Shown piece by piece: positions 56,896-64,000 of a stretch of 64,000 nucleotides of DNA. Under the pieces are notes generated by a model, which saw nothing but the letters and a program-made list of their open reading frames with translations, did no database searches and had not been told where the DNA came from. The position numbers and the translations under genes were made by a program. How positions within the stretch are numbered: position 1 is the first letter of the stretch; every line of letters starts with the position of its first letter. The stretch is from Trifolium pratense (lineage: Eukaryota; Streptophyta; Magnoliopsida; Fabales; Fabaceae): assembly GCF_020283565.1 (NCBI RefSeq), contig NC_060061.1:26201362-26265361 (forward strand), given 5' to 3'.

Positions 56896-58357
56896 CATTG
56901 GTATTTGATTGAGGTAAGTGCTTGTTTGGAAGACATTGGCTCAAAATTGAAGTGGGGAGAGAGGCTTGATATAGTAAATAGAGGTTAAACATCAGCAGTA
57001 TGTATGTTTTCATGCTTAGCACCATATATGTTGACGACTATGATGGAAAATATGCTACTGCGTTATCCTAATGTTAGCCTAGTATTTTAAGAAAATGCCT
57101 AAATTCACCCCTAATCTGTTCGTTACTTTTTTGTTTTGTTTAATTACAATTCATCAAATGACTAAAATAATGCAAAAGGTTCAATGGGATGCATAGGATT
57201 GTTGCTAATCCAAATGCAATGGTAGAAGGGGAAATGGCTTTGGGTGTAGAAGTAGCTGAGGGAATTAATTCAGTGGGCGTATGATTTACTTAATAAATGT
57301 GTTGCTTGCTAATGTTTTGGAGGCTGGGATTGGTGGAAATGGTTAACCAAACGGAGAGGCACTTATTCAAAGAAATCAACATATGATGTTAGAAATTCCT
57401 TAATGTTATCTAAATAGATAACAGACATGTCTAAATTGGTTGTGAATATCTCCAGTCTTGCATAATGATTGCAGGTCACTTTCTTTAGTTTCATGGGTAT
57501 GTTCACTTTAGGGATGATTGTTAGGATGCTTGGCGATCTATATAGTTTGTTGTTTTGGGTATCTCACATCCAAGAGGTGTTTAAATTTATCCCTTTACAA
57601 GTTCTGATTATTTCTTAGGTAGTTAAATTGAATCTACGGAGTTGGTTAAATGCTAGGAATGTATGGTTCAAATATCATGTTTCAATATGGTTCATTAATC
57701 AGAGAGGTTACTTGAGTATTTACTAAATTCATATGCATGTGTGGGATGAAATTATTGTTTGAAAGCTCCTATTATGAAAAAAAAAAATTGGTTGTTGTCT
57801 GTGGTGTTGATCTGATCATTATTCAGAAATGTCGCCTTTCCAAATAAAGAAAATATGACCGATTTAGCTGAAAAATTACCCAACCACTTGAACCATTATT
57901 TCTCTAACACCTCCTTTGATGGTTCTGGAAATAATGGACCAGTTAACACCTCCTTCAGTTTTCTTGCATAATTTAAAAATCTTGATGGAACATTCACTAT
58001 GCATAACTCTACATACTCCCCTCGTGGATTTTTTAAGGAAATACCTTGGTGGTTAAAAACGACTCTGGATATGTTTGGTAGAGGTTATTTACAAATTTTT
58101 GATATTTTATCTTTTAACATATCACATAGGCATTTGGGTAAGTATTTCTGAGAACTTGAAAAAAATAAGTTATAACATGACTATACAAGATGTTTTGTGT
58201 GTTCCTAGCAGTGCTCTTGAGCTTATTTTAACACGCTTTGCATGCTACATTATGATATCAAAGAAGTTATATAATTGAAAACACTTATTCAAGAGGCACT
58301 TAATTAATTAAGTTGTTTATTCCAACACTTATTGTTCACCGCTAGTAGGTTAATTAG
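56896..58357. other. Intergenic sequence, nothing recognised
   Basis: Moderately AT-rich, with no long open frame or convincing exon on either strand. It does not match other parts of the window. Confidence 0.5.
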
Positions 58358-58421
58358 TACTCCTCCCTCCCATATTATAAGTAAAAAAAAAAAAATCATA
58401 CTTATAAAGGAAGACAAATGC

Positions 58422-58587
58422 TAAATAGTGCCCCCGAGACACTCTTTAAGCCTTAAATAGTAAGTTTTTTATAAAATTTTTATGGAAATGCGTAAAGTCA
58501 ACGCATTGGAAATTGAAGTGTTTAATTTTTTGAATAAAAAGTTTCTTTTAATGGAATGTTTAAAGAGTGCCCCAGGGGCACTCGTTA
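58422..58587. mobile_element. Small MITE with AGTGCCCC termini
   Basis: A 23-bp imperfect inverted repeat (AGTGCCCCCGAGACACTCTTTAA and TTAAAGAGTGCCCCAGGGGCACT arms; three mismatches) encloses about 110 bp. The superfamily is not determined and no clear target repeat is seen. Confidence 0.65.
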
Positions 58588-58732
58588 ACAAGACCCATAA
58601 AGAAAAATATATTAATTTGAAATAGACACTTATATTTCCTAAAAATAAGTTTCATTATGTTTTCCTAGAACTAAGTTTCATGGGAATAAATAAATAAATA
58701 AAAGTAAATTTTGAAAACATAAAAAAATTATA

Positions 58733-59029
58733 CTCCCTCCAAAATTTTAAGAGAAAAAACTTTTTTTTTTGTCCCAAATTATAGGAAAAAATCATTCTCA
58801 AAAATGTTTTTTCCTTAATCTCATAAAATTAAATGGAAATTGCATTTAATTTTCTCTCCCCCCACTTTTCTCAATAAACAATAATCAATAAAAAATATTT
58901 TTACACATTTCCATGCAATGTAACTTATTCCAAGAAAAAATCACAAAAACATATTTTAAATTTTTATGTTTTACTTTTTCTTAATAAGTGTGATTTTTGT
59001 TTTTTTCTTTATAATTTGGTGCGGTGGAG
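58733..59029. mobile_element. Inner Stowaway-like MITE
   Basis: The ends CTCCCTCCAAAATTTT and AATTTGGTGCGGTGGAG are imperfect inverted repeats, with TA on both sides. It lies inside the outer element. Confidence 0.6.
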
Positions 59030-59073
59030 TATATATTTTTTTGCTTATAAATTGAGATAGGTGGAGGAGGGAG

Positions 59074-59648
59074 TATTTAGCAAGATTCAAAAGTGATATT
59101 TTGCACAAACATAAAGTGAGATGGTTAGTTAATTGGATCTTGCAATTAACTAAAGTTGCTTTATTCTTTTTTTTATTATTTTTCCTTTTATTTTAATGAT
59201 GATATTAAACCTAGAGCAATTTTCCACTCCTTTTTCGATCCCATTCCTATGCATTCAGTAATTAGTGGTAGTAAATTAGTAATAATAATAATAATGCTGT
59301 AAAAAAAAAAGTTATAATAATAATAATAAGGGCCGGTTTAGTGACGATTGACGGTGAATTTGGTATGGAGGATCATGACTCGATCCCTGCAACTACAATA
59401 GAAGGGGGTTAGAACCATTTGATGTCAGAACTGACCCCGAATGAAATTAAACGGTCCAGTGGGTCGGATACCGATAGCAAAATAAAAAAAAGGTTAAATA
59501 TGTTATTAGTCCTTTAAATATATCAAACTTTATTTTTAGTCTTTTTATATATTTTCTTCGTATTTTGGTCTCTAAATTTTTAATTTTAGTCCTTACTTTT
59601 TTTTACAAAAGTTCCCATATTATGTTCTAATTGACTTTTATAAAAATA

Positions 59649-59679
<31 letters not shown>

Positions 59680-60682
59680 ACGAATTTTGTTTAAATAAAT
59701 ATCATTATTAAGATGTTAAAATATTATTAGTTTAATTATTTAACTATTTAATTTTTAGTTTAACAATTTTTTTTTAATTTTTTTTTGACACAAGAACAAT
59801 TTAATCTTAAATTTGAAGTTATAAATAAATTTAGTTATTAGTTTAATTATTTAACTATTATGCATTTCACAGATTCAACTTATTCTTTGATTATCTTCTT
59901 TGAGTCTTTATTATTCAATTTTTTTTTGTCATTTAAAAATAGTGATGCTAAAAGAATATAATTATTTGAAAATAGGTTTTTTTTAATGAAAAATATGATG
60001 ATGTTATTATTTTATGATGCTAAAAAATCATGAAATAGGTTATGCTATTTTTTAAAAAAATAAACAGGTTGAGTTATAAATATATTCGTCCATTAGTCAT
60101 TTAATATTAAAAAAAAATTGAATAACCCAACCCACCAACTCAATCCGAAAATGAGTGAGTTACCCAATCCGACCGAATTTTAAAATAAGTGGCCATTTTA
60201 TTAGTTTGGATTTTAATTTTGATCATATTCAACCCAAATTTGGCACATGTACATTCCTAATGAGAGAAATTTCACCTAAATTCTTGAAACTACTAGCTTG
60301 AAAATTTATAGACAATTATTTTTTAACTTTATTTTTTTGGGTCTAGGCAAGAACAATTTTTTTAAAAAAAAATGACCGACAATTATGCCACTTATTCCAT
60401 GCTCAATTTGGTGGTTTAGCTTCACTTCGGTTATTATTTATTTGTCCTGCTACACGATCACGATTATGTTAGATGAAACTAGAAACATTTCATCTGCTGA
60501 GGATTGTATCTGGCCTACTAGATCGCCTAATCTGATTTGGATGTCAATTTTGGCATCTAGTTGTTAGTATTATAATGTTAATTTTTTTTTCAGTAAGAGT
60601 TGGTTGATTGGTCGGCAAACTTTGGTCAATTGGCATGGATATTGTACCATCTATGTAAGAGTCGGATTCGAATTTCGAACTT
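59074..60682. other. AT-rich intergenic sequence with microsatellites
   Basis: No gene seen. It holds AAT-type runs near 59281-59327 and an ATT run at 59649-59677. A stretch starting GGTTAAATATGTTATTAGTCC (about 59491) resembles the end of common legume MITEs, but I could not find the other end. Confidence 0.5.
59328..59480 (+). repeat. Possible dispersed legume repeat
   Basis: A GC-richer island in AT-rich DNA (GGGCCGGTTTAGTGACG to GGGTCGGATACCG). It resembles, from memory of the family only, a repeat common in legume genomes. No ends or target repeats are defined. Confidence 0.3.
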
Positions 60683-60897
60683 TGGTCATTGTTTGTTTTT
60701 CATCTAGTGTTGGCGCATCATCACCACCGTGTGTGCACATTAGCACATATGGCCTAGTATAGCATATTTTATTTACCATAAAAAATAAAATTCTAACTTC
60801 TATTCATTTACAATTGTTGCCTTACGGACTATAAAATGGATCCTCTATCTTGTTAGTGACTTGGTGTTGTTATGTGCATGTCTTTGTTTCTCACTAA

Positions 60898-61199
60898 GGC
60901 TTTGTTTGGATTGGTGGTATGAGATGAAATGGAGTGGTATGTGGTGGTATGAAGTGAAGTTCCATTGTTTGGATTCTTTAAAAATGAATGGAATGGAGTG
61001 GTATGTGATGGTATGGATTCCATCCCATTCCATCATTTTCTCTTATTTTTCTTCCCCTCCAATTTGGGGTGTATGGGATGGAATACAAAATGTCCAAACA
61101 ATGGAATACATTTTATGCTCCATTCCATCCCGCTCCGCTCCATTCCATCTTATTTCATTCCGCTCCATTCCGTTATGTACCATCAATCCAAACATAGCC
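60898..61199. mobile_element. Tourist-like MITE, 302 bp
   Basis: Termini GGCTTTGTTTGGATTG and CAATCCAAACATAGCC are inverted repeats with one mismatch. The flanking TAA is doubled (60895-60897, 61200-61202), while copies A, B and D have a single CACTAAGAGGC. The interior is rich in TGGAATGG/CCATTCCA-type repeats. This fits PIF/Harbinger-derived Tourist elements. Confidence 0.9.
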
Positions 61200-61450
61200 T
61201 AAGAGGCAAGCATCTTGTTAGAAAATGTTAACATCTTTTTATTTAACTTAGTATGTATGACCGACATGAAGGAAGAGGGGCACACTTTGATTTAGTTTAA
61301 TTAAAAGGATTTTTTTATTAAGCTGGATTAATTATATGTTACTAATTATATGATTAGTTATGGTGGATTGTATCATTTGTATGGAATGATTTATTATGTA
61401 TTCAAGTGAAATTCTGAAGAATTAGAGTTTCGCAGCTGATGTGTTCTCAT

Positions 61451-62318
61451 CAATGTTTTAAGAACCGGACCGGACCGGCCGGTTCGGACGTGAACCGGAC
61501 ACAGCACCGGTCCGGAGTGAGGGTCAGAACCGTTAGTTAGTAAAACCGGTTAAAAACCGCTTTGAACCGGTGCGAACCGCTGTGAATCGGGAAAACCGGC
61601 GAACCGGGAAACCGGAAAAACCGGCCGGTTCTCTCAGATATTGAATTTTTTTTTTTTTGCGAGAACAGGATGAAAAGAGGAAGAAGAAGATGAAAATCGT
61701 AGTATCAAATATTCAAGGTAAAGGTGTGGAGAAGAAGATACTAGAGACTCATTTCACAAGTCAATAACAACTTCCATCATTAGAAATCAAAATCTATTAA
61801 GTGAAAAATGTCTTGAATCTTTGAAACATAACCAGGTAGGAGTAATTGGTGAAACAAAGATGAAAAAACTAAACACACAAAAGGCAATGATGAATAAATA
61901 AATATATATTGGTGCCCTTTCTCATTGTTTTTTTTTTTTTTTGAAGAAGCAACCCTTTCTCATTGATAAAGAAGAATAAGTGAAGAAACAGGAGAAAAGA
62001 AAGAGGTGGAGGCGCTGTAGTTGTTGTTAAAGCAAGTGATAGTGTATATTGTTTCTTGTTACTCACAAATTAGGGTTATCTCCAATATTGGGCTTTTTTT
62101 TTAATGATGGGCCTTGTAACAATTGACTTTTGAAAGGGCTTTATTTTTTGACACATTAAAAGGAATTCTTAAGACTATATCTATTAAAATATTTACTATT
62201 TATTTATTATTTATTATCCGGTTCAAACGGTTCAATAACGATTGAACCGGTTGAACCGATTGAACCATGAACCAGAGACTATATCGGTTCGACTTCCAGT
62301 CCGGTTCTTAAAACATTG
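61451..62318. mobile_element. hAT-type non-autonomous element, 868 bp
   Basis: Termini CAATGTTTTAAGAACCGG and CCGGTTCTTAAAACATTG are perfect inverted repeats. The 8-bp target repeat GTTCTCAT (61443-61450, 62319-62326) is single in the other copies of the unit. Subterminal AACCGG/CCGGTT repeats are abundant. There is no transposase. Confidence 0.93.
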
Positions 62319-62830
62319 GTTCTCATTGAATCATGTGTGCATGTGATCAAAGGTTGCAAATATTGTTTTTGTAGCATGGTAGTTGGTTTACTGTTGGGTT
62401 GTGTTATGGTATGCTGCGTTATCTATGAGGGTCCATATTGGTATTAGGAGTTTTAATTGTGAGGTAGGAATTAGAGTGTGTTTGAATTGAAAATATACAA
62501 AGAGGTTGGGGGAGTTATGATGACAACATTTATCATGTAATTTTTGGGTAGTGTGTTAATATAAAATTTTCCTTGATTTGTGGCTCTTGTTTTAATTAAT
62601 ATGACTATGTGAGGTTCTTGTTTGGGATCTCTGACTGTATTAAGACTTTCTGCATTTCTCGTGCATTTAACAAACCCTCAGAAATTACCTCACATTTGGT
62701 GTTCTTGCCCTCATCCAATTTAACATCTTATTATTGTGCATTCAATTCATCTCTCTATACTTGTTATTTTTCAATTCTCAAACTCTTTGTTCTCTCTGCA
62801 ATGGATATTCAGGAGGAACCTACTTATTCT

Positions 62831-64000
62831 TTTTTTGGTACATGAAGAGGGCAAAAGCCCAAAAGAAAAAGAAATTAAGGAACTAAACACACATTTCTAA
62901 GCATGCAAGCCCCGGAAAAATCATCAAAGAGGATACTCTGGAGCTCTCTAGGAGGACTCTCCAAAGATATTACATCAAAAGAACTATGTGATAAACTATG
63001 ATTAGCTAGCCAATCAGCGCTTCTGTTGCCTTCTCGCCACGTATGCTTAAACTGGATGTGCCAATCTAAGTTTATGAGCTCCTGGATTCTACGGATCAAT
63101 ATGGGGGTGGCCCCATTAAAATTGCATCTCCTTGTAACCATTTCAATTAATACTTTGGAGTCACTTTCCACAATGAGATGAGTAACTCCTTGTCTTCGAG
63201 CCAAATTCAGTCCCGTATACATACCCCACATTTCAGCATGTAGAGCATCACATGCACCAATCTTTTGTGTGTATCCCTGAATCCATTGACCATTTGAGTC
63301 TCGAAGTAAACCGCCACACCCTGCAAGATCTACTGACTCTTTATAAGCCCCGTCACAATTAAGCTTTATCCAACCTTCAGGTGGGTGCTTCCAACCAATG
63401 AAAATGGTGTCCTTTTTCCGTTGCCCTCTACTAATATGATTATGCTTGCAACTGTCAATATCTCTAGCCATCTTGAGGATCACATGAATATGATTTGATG
63501 GTCGTCGAAAGTTTTCATCGAAAATTGATTTGTTTCGCCACTTCCACATATACCAGCATGCCACCATGAAAATGGATGTCCACCCTTCTTTTTGCGCTCC
63601 ATACTCGTTGCTAAGATTCTTGAAGCACCAGTCCCTACAATTAAAAGAGAAGAAATTAGTAATATGGTTAGATGCAACTAATTTGATCCATATTTGAGTT
63701 GCATATATGCAATCCCTCAAAGTATGGATGACCGTTTCGTCTTCATTTCCACATATATGACAAATGGGCGAAATTCCCACTCCCCATCTGCTCCTGCGGT
63801 AGTTAGTCAGAAGGCGATCATGAGCGGCCAACCACATAAAAGTTTGAATTCTGTGTGGTCCTTTCCAATTCCAAATCCCTGTCCAGTCCCCTTCTATATG
63901 GTGAACATTCTCCCGTTGCAAATCATAAGCACTCTGAACAGTAAAATGTCGAGTATTTGTGCCTTTCCATCCTATAGAGTCTGGCCCATCTGTGTCTCTA
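62831..64000 (-). mobile_element. 3' end of an L1-type LINE, truncated by the window end
   Basis: On the minus strand the element ends in an A run at 62831 (T run on plus), directly after interrupted unit E sequence. It codes for the C-terminal domains typical of plant L1 ORF2. The rest lies beyond 64000. Confidence 0.88.
62875..63999 (-). CDS. LINE ORF2 C-terminus (zf-RVT and RNase H), 5' partial
   Basis: The frame is open from the window edge to a stop at 62875. The N-terminal part has the zinc-binding region of plant reverse transcriptases (WNWKGPHRIQTFMWLAAHDR; CHICGNEDETVIHTLRDC). The C-terminal part is an RNase H domain (LNCDGAYKES, GGLLRDSNGQW, HAEMWGMYTGL, VESDSKVLI, ADWLAN) with the expected D-E-D residues. 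The RT core and endonuclease are outside the window. No stop interrupts it, so the insertion may be fairly recent. Confidence 0.9.
   Translation of the reverse strand, partial: RDTDGPDSIGWKGTNTRHFTVQSAYDLQRENVHHIEGDWTGIWNWKGPHRIQTFMWLAAHDRLLTNYRRSRWGVGISPICHICGNEDETVIHTLRDCIYATQIWIKLVASNHITNFFSFNCRDWCFKNLSNEYGAQKEGWTSIFMVACWYMWKWRNKSIFDENFRRPSNHIHVILKMARDIDSCKHNHISRGQRKKDTIFIGWKHPPEGWIKLNCDGAYKESVDLAGCGGLLRDSNGQWIQGYTQKIGACDALHAEMWGMYTGLNLARRQGVTHLIVESDSKVLIEMVTRRCNFNGATPILIRRIQELINLDWHIQFKHTWREGNRSADWLANHSLSHSSFDVISLESPPRELQSILFDDFSGACMLRNVCLVP

Larger units (their letters stand above)
58360..59073. mobile_element. Nested Stowaway-like MITE, outer element
   Basis: The ends CTCCTCCCTCCCATATTATAAG and CTTATAAATTGAG...GGAGGAGGGAG are inverted and flanked by TA at 58358-58359 and 59074-59075. 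Two other inverted-repeat elements sit inside it. Confidence 0.7.
60683..62830 (+). repeat. Gene-fragment unit, copy E (decayed)
   Basis: It matches the second half of units A and B from GTCATTGTTTGTTTTTCATC to ACCTACTTATTCT. Most of the 99-bp exon is deleted between two GCCTA repeats near 60750. Two MITEs were inserted, and a LINE cuts off the end at 62830. HMGB exons are not present. Confidence 0.9.

Noticed and set aside
60845..61231. Overlapping plus and minus frames with repeated Met-Glu-Trp type codons
   Set aside because: These lie within the Tourist-like MITE and come from its TGGAATGG-type simple repeats.

Overview
This is a plant nuclear genome window, most likely from a legume. 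The clues are a Sirevirus closely resembling soybean SIRE1, Athila-like and Tork retrotransposons, Stowaway, Tourist and hAT MITEs, and GT-AG introns in AT-rich DNA. The family-level assignment is an inference. No complete host gene is visible. The window is a retrotransposon nest followed by a locus of repeatedly duplicated host gene fragments and satellite arrays.

Region 1 (1-16216) is a nest. The 3' part of a Ty3/gypsy chromovirus (pol, then a 3' LTR) is split by a complete minus-strand Sirevirus (3962-15227, target duplication ATGAA). The env-like gene of that Sirevirus is itself split by a 1154-bp solo LTR (6757-7910, target duplication ACCTC). The Sirevirus LTRs are equal in length and differ at the one position I noticed, yet gag, pol and env all carry breaks. 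Region 2 (16448-21272) is an apparently intact Tork-type copia element with an uninterrupted 1356-residue gag-pol, 328-bp LTRs and target duplication CTAAG.

Region 3 (about 22190-42290) holds tandem and dispersed copies of a 2.2-2.5-kb segment. It contains the first exons of an HMGB gene and a 99-bp exon I cannot assign. Two arrays of a satellite of about 145 bp follow (27641-31147 and 35306-42292). Between them lie three exons of a TRF4/5-like non-canonical poly(A) polymerase. A block of about 3.9 kb, running from a gene-fragment unit into the array, is duplicated at a spacing of about 7.66 kb.

Region 4 (42293-56895) is a triplicated segment with two exons of a DUF616 (MUCI70/TOD1-like) gene plus a short satellite array carrying a SINE. 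Copy 1 carries a non-autonomous Athila-like element. Copy 3 has lost its first exon at the junction with a 5'-truncated Sirevirus (51616-55190).

Region 5 (56896-64000) has AT-rich spacer, nested MITEs, a decayed fifth copy of the region 3 unit carrying a Tourist and a hAT MITE, and the 3' end of a minus-strand L1-type LINE that runs off the window.

All host-derived exons (HMGB, the unknown exon, TRF4/5-like and DUF616) lie on the plus strand and keep their introns. This is what gene-fragment capture followed by repeated unequal exchange would leave. The relative order of many events can be read from shared insertions and empty sites.
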